Part shown: positions 1 through 12,200 of the stretch, in pieces
Layout of the letters: the number at the start of each line of letters is the position of its first letter
How positions within the stretch are numbered: the stretch's first letter is position 1
Origin: Buxus sempervirens
Taxonomy: Eukaryota > Streptophyta > Magnoliopsida > Buxales > Buxaceae
Reading direction: 5' to 3'
Length of the DNA: 64,000 nt
NCBI GenBank assembly: GCA_947561395.2
Contig: OX387192.1
Span: forward strand, 33,377,520 to 33,441,519
Translations under genes and position numbers: made by a program
Notes under the pieces: generated by a model
The model's database searches: none
Seen by the model: the letters and a program-made list of their open reading frames with translations, nothing else
Told to the model about the DNA's origin: nothing

Positions 1-441
1 GGGTCACGAGTGGGATATGGAATGCTTACTTACTTAGATTTGGAGTGATTTGGGTGCAACCTGAAGATCTAAGACAGCTCCTCCTTTCGTGGAAAAGTAG
101 TAAGGGGAAGTCTTGTGTACAGGTATTATGGAGATTGACTCCGGGGGCTGTTCTATGGGCTGTTTGGAAGGAAAGGAACAACAGAATCTTTGAGGATAAA
201 GAAAGGTCTCCAACAGTTGTGTTCAAATATTCGCTCAGCCTACTCCTCCATTGGGCATTAGCTATGGAGTCGTGCAAGGGTCTAAATACAGAAGAAATTC
301 AGAACTGTGAAAACTTTAATGTCCTCTAGTAGTTTAGATTTACATGGTGTGATTGGTACACTCTTGGTGTACAGCTATGTACCTGACATTATTTATGCTT
401 TTAATTAAATATAATATCTATTACCAATCCCAAAAAAAAAA
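1..441 (+). mobile_element. LINE (L1 clade) 3' end, 5'-truncated by the window edge (LINE-0)
   Basis: Positions 45-329 encode the last part of a plant L1-type ORF2, with the family's post-RNase-H/zf-RVT motif 'AVLWAVWKERNNRIFED'. A 3' UTR follows, with the imperfect hairpin GGTACAC-TCTTG-GTGTACA at 355-373, and the copy ends in a run of about ten A at 432-441. The next element begins immediately after it. This is a decayed, non-coding copy. The rest of it lies left of the window. Confidence 0.85.
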
Positions 442-2040
442 GGCTTGGTGGGTAGCTTTTACAAGATATTAGCTAAGTTGCTAGCTACCAGATTAAGAAA
501 GGTTCTACTGACTTTGATATCATCATCTCAAAGTGCTTTTGTAGGGGCCGCCAAATGTTGGACAACGTAATGATAGCCAGTGAATGTATTGATTCATGCG
601 TGAAGGAGGGGAGGGAGAAAGTTCTTTGCAAGTTGGACCCACAGAAGGCTTACGATCATGTCAACTGGGACTTTCTAATTTATTTACTTCAAAGGATGGA
701 TTTTGGAGAAAGATGGAGGCAATGGATGAGTTTTTGTATATCCACAGTTCGTATGTCGGTATTAGTTAATGGATCCTCAGTGGGATTTTTTCAGACTTCA
801 AGGGGCTTACACCAAGGTGATCCCTTATCTCCATTTCTATTCACAATAGTAATGGAATCGTTTAGCCGTCTTGTTGATAGAGCATCGGCGTTTGGTTTAT
901 TGGAGGGTGTTCCTATCGGTGGAGGGAGTTTATCTATTTCACACCTTTTATTAGCGGACAATATCATGTTGTTTTGCAACCCATCAACACAATATATTGG
1001 TGTGCTCCGTATGATCTTGCTATGCTTTGAAGCTTGCTCGGGGTTCAAAAGTCAATCTTGGCAAAAGCATCCTTTTCGGCATTTGGGTGGACACAAATGT
1101 GGGGAACTTGTGTCATGTGTTGCGATGTAAAGCTGGAAATCTCCCCACTTCTTATCTAGGGATTCCCTTAGGAGTGGCTTATAAGACGACAACAGTTTGG
1201 GCCCCAGTAATAGAGAAGATGGAGAGAAAACTCGCAGCTTGGAAGTGCCGCATGTTATTGAAACGAGGTAAGCTAACTCTTCTGAAAAGCTCTTTGGTGA
1301 ATCTCCCTACATACTTTATGTCTATTTTGAAGATCCCAGTCTCAGTAGCAAAGAGAATTAAGCAAATCCAAAGGACGTTTCTTTGGGAAGGGCTGGAAGC
1401 AGAGACTAAGTACCACTTAGTGGAATGGAAGGAAGTGTGCAAACCCGTAACTAAAGGGGGTTTGGGTTTGAGACCACTAGTCTTATTCAACAAATCTCTT
1501 CTTCAAAAGTGGATATGGAGGTTTGACTTGGGATTAGGAAGTTTACGGAGGGAAGTGATAAACAATAAGTAAGTTGCTAGGGATTGATTTCCATGTCCAT
1601 CTTCCATTCCGTTCGGAATAAGCTTGTGGAGACCCATCCTAAAGTTTCTGGGAAGATAAGTGGTGTGATACCTACAACCTTAAAGAAAAGTTCCTTGCTT
1701 TGTTTATTATTAGCAGAAACTAATCATCATGTGTTAGTGAAGTGCTCAATCGTTCAAATTTGTATATTGTATGGAATGTAGAGTTTAGAAGAAATCTCTT
1801 GGACTAGGAATTGGAGGAGCTGTATGAGATGCTCCATGTGATTTATGGAGTTAAGTTGGCCCTAAATGAGGATGTCAGACTATGGACGATGGATAAGAAT
1901 GGATTGGTTTTTTTTTTTGATCGGTAATAAGGATTATGATATATTTTAGATATGAAAATTTAGACGATTACATGGTACACAAACAGTATACCACCCAAAT
2001 CACCTGTATCGGCCTCCCTACGAAGACCAAACACACATGT

Positions 2041-4399
2041 TTTTTTTTTTTGATCAGTAAGCAAGAGTATTATATAAATGATAAAGAAGAGTACAGGTAC
2101 ACAAATAGTGTACCAGGACATCTAGGTAACTACATATCTAGCTTAGGGAACCCACTAGGATAGGGATGAATTCATACAATCAAATCACACCTTTTCTTCT
2201 AACTCCTGAAACTTATTATTATTATTATTTTTTATTAGTAATGTAGATGTTTGTATGTATATATATGTGAGTAAGGAAAGAGAACTGTACAACGCACACA
2301 AATCCGTGCGGATGTCAACATGACCAAAAACCTCCTATACACCAACCACAAAAAGCCCCCCAAGAAATGATTACCACCCTCTATCAATGCTCATATCCAC
2401 AACGAATCTTGGCTCATTACGAAACAAGAAGTTCAATAATGTGCCAAGGACGACCACCCTCCGCCAAAACTACCCAACATCCCATGGTAAGTGTGAACCC
2501 ATCCCTCTTACCGAACTCCCCTCCACAGTAGATGTGGAGTAGCACCATCTATGCCACTCCCTGACTATATCTAAAAGTGAAATATCCATAAACTCTGGAA
2601 GAACCGAAACCCATGACGCCACTGCTATTTGAATACTCCCTATCACCTGGTCCACCGTCGACTGACTATCCCAGAAGATCCTTCCATTTCGCTCCAACCA
2701 TATAGACCACACAACAGCATGAAACACTACTCTATACATGGTATGGCCTCAACTCCTGAAACTTATTACATAACAGAAATTCCTCAATATCTATGTTAGC
2801 TGCTTGACCTATCAACCAACTGTGCATTATCCTCAAGGTAGCTCGTTCTAAACTATTCCACTGTTCTCAGAATTCCTAAAGATTCTCTTGTTCCTTTCGC
2901 CCCATATTACCCAAGCAATTACTGCGGGGGCTAAGTTCCAGCATATGTCTCTGTATGACTTCTTTTTTCCTCCAACCCCAAGCTTCTAGAGCTTGTCTAA
3001 AGTCCTTTGGATGTACCCACTCTACTTGTAGCCTTTGGCATATGCATCCCCATAACCTTGCAGTTCCTTTACAGTGAAGTAGTAAGTGGCTTACACTTTC
3101 TTCCTCCTCTTTACATATGCTGCACCTATTTGCAAGCTGCCATCCTCTATGCTTCAAGTGATCCACAGTTAGTAACTTATCAAGTGCTGCAGTCCACAAG
3201 AAAAATGCCACTTTACTTGGAATTTTGTTTGCCCAAACATCTTTAAACACCTTCATCTCCAAATTTGAACAATGTAAGTGATCAAAGGCCTCCTTTACTG
3301 AAAACAGCCCAGATTTGCTTTGTGTCCATATTCTTCTATCTTCTCCTTGTCTCACAGACCTATTGTACAATTCATTCACTAATGCTTCATAACTAGTAAC
3401 TTCCCAATCCCTCAGATTTCTCCTTAGGTTAATGTTCCACACAATTCCAGCCTCCGAACTCGTTATACATTCACAAACCAAGACTTGATTATTCTTGCAT
3501 ATGTTGTAGATCGTGGGGTATCTCACCTTCAGTGTAGTCTCACCACACCAAACATCCTCCCAAAGTCTGATTTTCAATCCATTGCCCACCTTGTATTTGC
3601 AAACATCCTCCACTGAACTCAATAATTTACTAATGGGTCTCCATAGACTTAGACCGAAAGGTTGATTTGAAGGAGTTGGAAACCAATCTCCAGGAGTAGA
3701 ACCTTCTGCTTTATTATTTCTCTCCATATATTCCCACTCTCACATCTGCATCTCCAAATCCATTTTTTGAGGAGAGCTCTATTAAACAGCGATAAAGGTC
3801 TAAGCCCAAGGCCCCCTTCCTTCTTTGGCTTACAAACCTGATTCCATGCAACTAAGTGATACTTGGCTTCTCCTCCCACACCCTCCCACAAAAAGTTCCT
3901 TTGGATTTGTTCCATCTTCTTTGCCACAGATATAGGGATCTTTAAAATAGACATATAAAAAAACCGGAAGACTCGCTAGAACACTCTTGATCAATGTTAA
4001 TTTACCTCCTTTTGAGAGGGTACAACTTTTCCATGATGCAAGTCTTCTTTCCATACTTTCTATGACTGGGCTCCAAGTAGTAGACTTCTTATAGGCAGCA
4101 CCCAGGGGAATCCCAAGGTATGAGGTTGGGAAGTTGCCTATTTTGCATCCCAGATCCCGACATAGGTTAGGCATGTTCTCCACTTTACCTATTTCAAACA
4201 TATTACATTTGTTTGAGTTGATTTTTAACCCCAGTACATGCTTCAAAACACAGAAGAATGCCTCTTAGCCACATAATCTGAGAGTGGGTTGGCTTGCAAA
4301 AGGTTAAAATATCATCGGCAAACAAAATGTGGTTGATGGATAAAGATCTACCAAATGACACCCCTTCCAACATACCTCCCTGTGACTCACAGGATAAGA
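2041..4399 (-). mobile_element. LINE-B: minus-strand LINE inserted in LINE-A
   Basis: It is truncated at its 5' end inside the RT, starting just before 'LSINHILFADDILTFC' (near 4300-4360). The connection region ('FLWEGVGGEAKYHLV', 'GGLGLRPLSLFNRALL') and zf-RVT region ('RCSICKEEEESVSHLLLHC') follow at 2876-4250, then the ORF2 end (to about 2180 once the inserted LINE-D is skipped) and a 3' UTR ending in about eleven A after TGATC (2041-2055). A probable short target duplication is ACCAAACAC at 2026-2034 and 4400-4408, although a few bases separate it from the A tail. The 3' hairpin is at 2096-2114. It has several frame breaks and is inactive. Confidence 0.78.
2219..2750 (-). mobile_element. 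LINE-D: 532-bp dead-on-arrival LINE inserted in LINE-B
   Basis: This is a severely 5'-truncated minus-strand copy that encodes only the last about 90 residues of ORF2 ('VVWSIWLERNGRIFWDSQ', 2470-2739), a 3' UTR and an (A/T)-rich tail of TAA repeats. It is flanked by a perfect 18-bp target-site duplication, AACTCCTGAAACTTATTA, at 2201-2218 and 2751-2768. The encoded end is closest to the LINE fragment at 61118-61639 ('WHIWLERNNRIFHDSQ'), so both belong to one subfamily that differs from LINE-A and LINE-B. Confidence 0.88.
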
Positions 4400-7300
4400 A
4401 CCAAACACCAGAGGATAAGAACCTTTCCAACTGCACACCAGAGAAAGATGAGAGTCCAGAAGACTACCAAAACAGCAACTCTAACACCTTTGCCTCCACT
4501 CTCTCTGGACTCAACTCCTTCTAAAAATTCTTCGGTTTCTTCCCCCCAAATGGCCCAACATACAACTGCAGGCACCATATTCCAAAGCTTAGATAAGACA
4601 TCCTTCCCCTTCTTCCATCCCCAAGCCTCAATAGCAAAGATAAGTTTTTCCGGCTAAGCCCACCACAAGTTGAACTTCCTCAAGATACCACTCCATACCT
4701 TGCTTGCTAGTTGCTACTGAACAATGTAATAGAACATGATCCACTTTTTTTTCACTAAATTTGCACATAACAGATCTGTTAGGAAGGTGCCAGCCCCTCT
4801 TCTTCAGATTATCTAATGTGAGGATCTTGTCATGAGTTGCTGTCCAAAGATAGAAGCCCACCTTTGCAGGAATGCCACTTTTCCAAGCTAATCTGGTCCA
4901 ATTAAGTCTATTCCATCACTGATCAGAGCCTAGAATGCAGATTTTACAGAGAATAGGCCTGAATTATCTTTTTTCCAGAGTATAAAATCTTCGTGAGGGG
5001 CCAAATTATAGCCATATAACATCTGCAACAGCTCCAATAGCATTACCACCTCTTGGTTTATCAGATTCCTCCTGAACTCAAGTTCCATACCATATTGGAA
5101 TTGGAATGAATGAGCACTTCACCAACACTAGAAGCCTGATTTTTGCTGATATTGAACAGGGTAGGAAATCTGTCATTGAGGCTCAGATTATGACACCACT
5201 TGTCCTGCCAAAACTTGACTCTAGAACCTGTTCCAACTAAGAAAGTGGAAGAGTTACTTACTTTAGGTATTAGCTTCGAAATGGGTCTCCATAAGCTTAC
5301 TCCATGGAAGGTGAGATGTGTTTGGATACCAGTTCCCCCAGTTACCATCCATATTTATGGCTGATGACTTCCCTCCAAAGGCTTCTTATTTCCACATCGA
5401 ACCTCCAAATCCACTTCTGTAAAAGCGCTTTGTTAAATATTGTTAATAGTCTCAAGCCCAACCCCCTTCCCTGACAAGTTTGCAAATCTCCTTCCATCTT
5501 ACTAAATGATATTTCCCTTCACCATCTGGCCATTCCCAAAGGAAATTCCTTTGCATTTGTTCCACTCTTTTGGCAATGGAAATTGGGATCTTCGGGATTG
5601 ACATGAAATATGCAGGGAGATTCATAAGAGAGCTCTTTAAAAGTGTTAGCTACCGCCCTTTGATAAAACAGAACTCTTCCAAGACGCAAGCTTTCTCTCC
5701 ATCCTCTCTAGCACCGGAGCCCAAACCAATGATTTCTTGTATGATACACATAGGGGATACCTGGGTAAGAAGTAGGAAGTTCCCCCTCTTTACAACCCAA
5801 AATATAGCATATATTCATCATGTTAGCACTCTCATCAATGCTGAATAGGACACTTTTGCCCAAATTTACCTTAAGACCCAAACATGCCTCAAAGCAAAGC
5901 AAAATTTTGCCGATCAATTGTTGGATTTAAGGATTGCAAAATAGCATGATATCATCTGCAAATAAGAGATGTGATATAGATAAACCCCCTCTCCCAATGG
6001 GCACACCTTCTAATAGATCAAAATCCACCACTCTCTTAATAAGGCGACTGAAAGCTTCCATAACAACTGTGAATAACAGTGGGGATAGAGGAGCCCCTTG
6101 TCATAAGCCCCTCGAAGCTTGGAAGAAACAAAATGAAGAGCCATTGACTAGAGTTGACATACGGACTGTAGATATGCAAAAACTAATCCATCTTCTCCAT
6201 TTCTCCCCAAACCCCATTCTACAAAGTAAATAAATAAGAAAATCCCAATTCATAAGATCATCGGCTTTTGATGGTCCAACTTACACAACATCTTGTCCAT
6301 CCCCTCCTTCACACACGTGTCGATACATTCACTTGCAATTAAAATCCCGTCTAGCATTTGGCATCCTCCCACAAACGCACTTTGAGGAGATGAGATCAAA
6401 GAAGGCAAGACTTTTCTCAATCTACAAGCTAACAGCTTAGCTAGGATATTGTAGAAGCTTCCACCAAACTCCTAAACTCCATCAAATCGCAGGCACCATC
6501 CTTCTTAGGAATCAAGGCTATAAAGGTTGCATTGAGTCTTTTTTCAAAACAGCAACTATTGAAAAAATCTTGAAATGCCTCCACCAAATCCTTCTTGATT
6601 ATGTGCCAACAAGATTTATAAAATGCTAATGTGAAGCCATCCGGACCAGGCGCTTTGTTGCCTTCCAACTGAAAAATAACCAACCTTATCTCTTCTTCCG
6701 AAAAGTGGCACTCCAACAGGTCCCGATCCACTTCGTAACATACTAAACTCAAGTCCATCTAAAAGTGCCCTGAAAGAGAGCTCCTTAGTATAAAGCTTAG
6801 CAAAGAAAGCTGAAACACACCTCTCAACATTATCCTCCCCTTTAACAATCCGACCATCTTCCTCCACTTTAGAAATTGCATTAACTCGATAACTAGCATT
6901 TGCCATTCGATGGAAAAAAGTCGTGTTTTTATCACCTACTTTCAACCACAAAGCACGGGACTTCTGACGCCAACTAATTTCATGTCTCTTTGCCCATTTT
7001 TTGAACTCCATCTCCAGGTTTTCTCTTAGAATCCAGTCAGACTATAACAACTCGCTTCTTTCCTCCTTCAAATCCAAGCTCTTTATTTGTTCCATCAATT
7101 TTGCCATCTGATCATCAACCCGCCCAAATTCAGTTTTATTCCAAGCTTTAATCTTAACTTTTAACTCTTTTATTTTCCGACTTAATATGTAACTTGGGGA
7201 GCCTGAAATCTGAAGCTATTTCCCCCATTCTTCTACCTTCTTCAAAACAATACTTCTTCCAGCCACATGTTTTCAAACCTAAATGGAGAGACCTTAAAAA

Positions 7301-8719
7301 TGTCATCTGAGTTCGACAGTAGGAGAGGAACATGATCTGACACCGGCCTAGGCAATGCAGCCACTAAATGATCAATGAATAGATCTTCCCAACCAAGAGA
7401 AACCAAAAATCTATCAAGCTTAGACAAGGATGGGGTTGACAGGTTATTTGACCAAGTAAACTTAGCACCCTAAATAGGCACATCAATAAGGTTAAACCAA
7501 TTAACAAAATTTGAGAAATCCTGCATCCCAGAGGAGGTGTATTTGCAACCCAACCACTCCAATGGGAATCGAATCTCGTCGAAATCTCCCCCTATACACC
7601 AATGAGCTTAGACCGATCAAAAAAAAAAAAGGAGCTGAGATTCCTTGTCTAGTCTCTGCCAATTCCTCCCATAATTTGGCAGTAAAAGCTGTATTATTAG
7701 GGCCATAAACACTGGATATCTTAACCATTTCTGAGTTCCTTAAATCTTGAAGAACAACGGATACTGAGAAGCTTGCTATCCAGGACTTGCATAGCTTCAA
7801 ACAAGACTTCTTCAACGCCACAATCATACCACCAGCACTCCCAGTAGCTGGTAAATAACTCCATTGGACCCCTGATTGCAACCATACTTGACTGATAATA
7901 CCTCTAGTCACCTTCTCCAGCTTTGACTCCTGAAGCAAAATAATATCAAGATCCCAAGAGTTAACGACAGCCTTGACTGAATGTCTCTTATCTTCCGCAT
8001 TCAGTCCACGAACATTCCACGAGAGAATGGAATGTTTTCAGTCAAGTCTGCATACAAGGCTAAAATAAGCAAGGGATCAGATTTTATCAGGACTAGGCTA
8101 CCTTGGAACAGTCTTATTCCTCTGAAGGTAGGCTTTTTTCTTTGGACAGCAATGCTTGATAAGATATTGAATGTGGATTACTTGAAGAGTAGGGGCTGGT
8201 ACATCGCCAATGGATGTGTTATGTGTAAAAGCAGTGAAGAGAGTGTGGATCATCTCCTGCTACATTGTTCAGTTACCAGCAGATTATGGAATGGTATGTT
8301 GAGGAGGTTTAGTTTATCATGGGCCCTTCCAGAAAAATTCAGCCATGCTATAGAGGCTTGGGGGTAGAAGAAAGGGAAATCTACCTTTTCAAAGCTATGG
8401 AATCTGGTGCCACTAGCAATCTGTTGGGCAGTTTGGGGGGAGAGAAATCGCAGAATTTTTATGGACATGGAAATGAGATCAGATAAGTTGGAATTAAGGG
8501 TGTTAAATCTAATGTTCTGGTAGTTATCTCAGATATCCACCTTTCCCTGTCTTCAGCTAGATGAATTCGTGTCATGTGATTCATTCATGGAGGTGGTGGG
8601 AACTTAGACTGTATTTTTGTCGACCTCTGTCTTTCTCTTGGGGGTGTCTTTGAGGTTTTTTCTGGTACACTGTTTGTGTACCTTGTGTTCTTTCCCTTTT
8701 TTTTAAGTTTCTTTAATAA

Positions 8720-8724
8720 TATTC
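8720..8724. repeat. Target-site duplication TATTC, left copy
   Basis: The 5-bp sequence TATTC directly precedes the 5' LTR and is repeated directly after the 3' LTR at 14214-14218. Five bases is the usual Ty3/gypsy target length. The duplicated sequence lies in the 3' UTR of LINE-1. Confidence 0.93.
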
Positions 8725-9213
8725 TGATAAGCCTCCATTGAGACTCACATATTCCAGAAGGAAGCGTGGCAAGAATGCTGATGTGGACAGGACAATTGAA
8801 GACTTATACTGAGGTGGACAAGAGGACAATGGAAGACCTTGGGGTTAATTAGTTTAGTTTGGGGGGGTGGGTGGGTGGAGGGAGGAGGAGTACATTGTAA
8901 TCTTCCATTGTGAAGGCTTAGCTCTATGTGGAGCTGGCCAGTTAAGTAGAGGGGGGATTTGGGGAGGAAGGCATTCAAGAAACAGAAACTTGTGTCAATA
9001 GGAGAGGGGTGATCTCTCGAAAATCACCAGCATACTGTATTTTCTTTCTTTTCTCTTCAAAGACAATTGGAGATGTTCTTCTCCTTCCAATTCTTGTAAA
9101 ACCTTACAATTCGATAAAGACAATTCCTCTTCAAACTCTGATTTACATTGCAATCTACTGATCAGCACTATCGACCAGTACTAGTAATCGATTCCAATTC
9201 CAGAATCTTATCA
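8725..9213 (+). repeat. 5' LTR of the gypsy element (489 bp)
   Basis: It starts TGATAAG and ends CTTATCA, a 7-bp perfect terminal inverted repeat including the canonical TG...CA. It matches 13745-14213 almost throughout. It is longer than the 3' LTR mainly because of an extra G-rich stretch near 8869-8888. Confidence 0.95.
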
Positions 9214-9216
9214 AAT

Positions 9217-9228
9217 TGGTATCAAAGC
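9217..9228 (+). other. Primer binding site of the gypsy element
   Basis: TGGTATCAAAGC lies 3 bases after the 5' LTR. It matches the plant initiator-Met tRNA 3' end complement TGGTATCAGAGC at 11 of 12 bases. Confidence 0.85.
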
Positions 9229-12200
9229 ACTATGATTTTACCTTGGGAATGCCTGTTACGCGAATGGAGTCACACGTGGAACAGATCAAGATGGATCTAC
9301 AGCGAATGCTTGAGATGGAAGAGAGGATCTCTGATTTACAGAGTTCTTTGACTCTCTTAGCACAAAAAATGGAGGAAGGATTTAGATCGTTGATGAAATC
9401 TAAGACAATAGAAGGAGGTAACTCAGGAGATCCTAGCACGTCACGAACAGCGGCTGTAGCTGGATTTTCCGGCGAGATTCAAATGCAAACTCAGGTGACG
9501 AATGGAGATCGAGTCGTCACTGCCATGGGCAAGTTCAGGCCACGCAAGCTTGAGCTACCTACCTTCAACGGAGTGGATCCCGACGCTTGGTTATTTTGAG
9601 CCGAGAGATACTTCCGTCATGAGCGGATTATCTGATGCTAAGAAAATCTCTTCTACCGGTATTTGCTTCAAAGGTGTGGCTCTTTCATGGTATCAATGGG
9701 AAGAATCTCAACAACCGCTATTAACGAGGGAGGAACTCAGACATCAAATGATCAAGAGGTTCCGTGATGCTCAAATAGGAACCCTACATCAACGATTCTT
9801 CTCCGTTAAGCAAACAAGCTCGTTGCAGATTATCGAGAGAGGTATGAGGTCTTATCTATTAGTTTGAAGAATCTAGATGAGGACACATTGGCCGTCGTCT
9901 TCATCAAGGGATTTACAGAGGAGATTCAGGCCGAGCTCTTGGTGTTGAATCCATCTGGTCTTCAGGTGAAGAGATTATGGATACTGCTCAACGAATTGAG
10001 GATCACAATAACCTCCTTCATCGGGTGAAGGTGGAGGGTAAAGATACTCGAACCAACCGTGGACCCATGGGTTCATCATCATTTAAAAATGAACCACGAA
10101 TGATTGGGTTGGTTGTACCCAAACCGATGATCGAAATGTCTAAACCGTTTCCTTCTTCTTCCAATGCGTTGATTAAGAGACTTACAGCTGCTGAGATTCA
10201 ATCCAAGAGAGAAAGAGGGCTTTGTTTCAAATGCGACGAAAAGTATCACGTCGGCCACCGCTGCAAACAACGAGAGTTGCAGGTGATGGTAGTCGACAAA
10301 GGTCCAGAAGAAGAAGAAATCAGTGACGACGAAGTGGATAGTTCGCCAACGCCGGAGGTTACTTCGTTCGGGAGAGTTGAGTTGTCTTTGAAATTCGGTA
10401 GTGGGACTGTCCGATCCTCTAACAATGAAGTTGAAAGGAACAGTAACAGGAACGGATGTGGTGGTATTGATTGATAGTGGAGCATCTTACAATTTCATCT
10501 CAAAGGAATTGGTGGAACAATTGGGAATCCCAGTCTTAGAGACGTTGGGATATGATGTGGTGATGGGAAATGGTGAACCAATTCGTGGTTAGGGAATTTG
10601 CAAGGGAGTTGTTTTATCAATGCAAGGATTGACAGTGGTGGAGGATTATATTCCACTCGGCTTAGGCAGCTCAGATGTAATATTGGGAGTAAAATGGTTA
10701 GCCACGTTAGGAACCATACAAGTGAATTGGCAACGGATGAATATGAAAATCAGGATGGGAGATTCAATAGTTCTACTAAAAGGTGATCCAAGTCTCGCTA
10801 AGTCTCCCATTTCTTTGAAAGCCATGATGAAAACGATGTGGAATGAAGGCCATGGAATGCTACTCAAATTGAATATTTTGCAATCTGCAAATGCAAAATC
10901 ACATTCATCTTTTTCTCCAGAGATTTCAACAATAATGGCAGAGTTCACGGATGTGCTTGAATGTCCAGCCACCTTACCGCCGCAACGTTTCCAGGATCAT
11001 TCAATTCCCTTGAAGGAGGGAACAGAACCTATCTCAGTTAGACCATACAGGTATCCTTAAGTGTAGAAAAATGAAATTGAAAGGTTGGTATCAGAGATGT
11101 TAATTGCAGGAATTATTCAACCAAGTGGGAGCCTATTTTCTAGCCCGGTGTTATTGGTAAAGAAGAAAGATGGGAGCTGGCGTTTTTTTGTTGATTACCG
11201 CGCTCTCAACAAAGCTACGGTGCCAGATTGATTTCCGATTCCAAATATTGACGAATTGATGGATGAGCTACAAGGAGCTAAATTCTTCTCCAAGCTTGAC
11301 CTCAAATCAGGATATCGTCAAATCAGAATGAGTCCTTTAGATGTGTACAAGACTGCCTTTCGGATGCACGAAGGGCATTACGAATTTTTAGTTATGCCCT
11401 TCTGGCTCACCAACGCACCAACAACATTTCAGGCTTTGATGAATACTATATTCAAAAACCTACTCCGGAAATCTGTCTTGGTGTTCTTTGACGACATCCT
11501 GATTTACAGCTCATCTCTAGCAGAGCATCTTAACCATTTACGTGAAGTGCTAACCATTCTTAGAGCTTATCTGTTATACGCCAATGCCAAGAAGTGCTGC
11601 TTTGGCCAAACACATATTGAATACCTTGGCCATATAATTTCAGTTGAAGGAGTGGCAGCAGACCCGGACAAGAACAAGGCCATGGAACAGTGGCCAATAC
11701 CAAAAAATATTAAGGAGCTTCGTGGATTTTTGGGTCTCACGGGTTATTACAAGCGTTTTGTTAGAAATTATGGGAAGATAGCGGCGCCCCTAACACAGTT
11801 GCTTCGGACGGATGCATTTGTTTGGACAGAATCAACCACGCGAGCCATGAACCAACTCAAACAAACCATGCTACAAGTGTCGATATTAGCTCTTCCAGAT
11901 TTCAATGAGCAATTTGTATTAGAAACAGACACTTCTGGAGTGGGGTTAGGAGCTGTTTTGTCCCAGCATAGTAGAACTATTTCATTCTACAGTCATTCGT
12001 TGATGAATAAAGCACATTTGAAGTCCGTCTATGAACGAGAGTTGATGGCTATTGTATTTTCAATTCAAAAATGGCATCACTATCTACTCGAGAGGCATTT
12101 TGTAGTACGAACACATCAGAGCAGCCTTAAGCACCTGTTGGAACAAAGGTTAGTCTTTATGAAGCATCATAAATGGCTTGTCAAGTTGTTGGGGTATGAT

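Larger units (their letters stand above)
1907..8023 (-). mobile_element. LINE-A: minus-strand L1-clade LINE inserted in LINE-1
   Basis: Read on the minus strand, it starts at the beginning of the ORF2 endonuclease (WNVRGLNAEDK near 8020) and continues with 'ILLQESKLE', 'SVYGPN' and 'PRPVSDHVPLL' (7242-7940). The RT follows ('GNKAPGPDGF' near 6650, 'LLFADDIMLFC' near 5960), then the connection and zf-RVT regions to about 4405. Its last about 130 bp of 3' UTR and oligo-A lie at 1907-2040, beyond the inserted LINE-B. It is flanked by an 11-bp target-site duplication with one mismatch, AGAATGGATTG (1896-1906) and AGAATGGAATG (8024-8034). It lacks ORF1, so it is 5'-truncated at about the ORF2 start. 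Several frameshifts and stops, plus a short disordered stretch with a T-run near 7600-7635, make it non-functional. Confidence 0.82.

Noticed and set aside
7900-8500. Head-to-head LINE pieces at 8024 looked like an L1 twin-priming inversion.
   Set aside because: The zf-RVT regions of the minus piece (4628-4970) and the plus piece (8031-8470) are clearly different sequences, and the target repeat at 1896/8024 shows a separate insertion into LINE-1.
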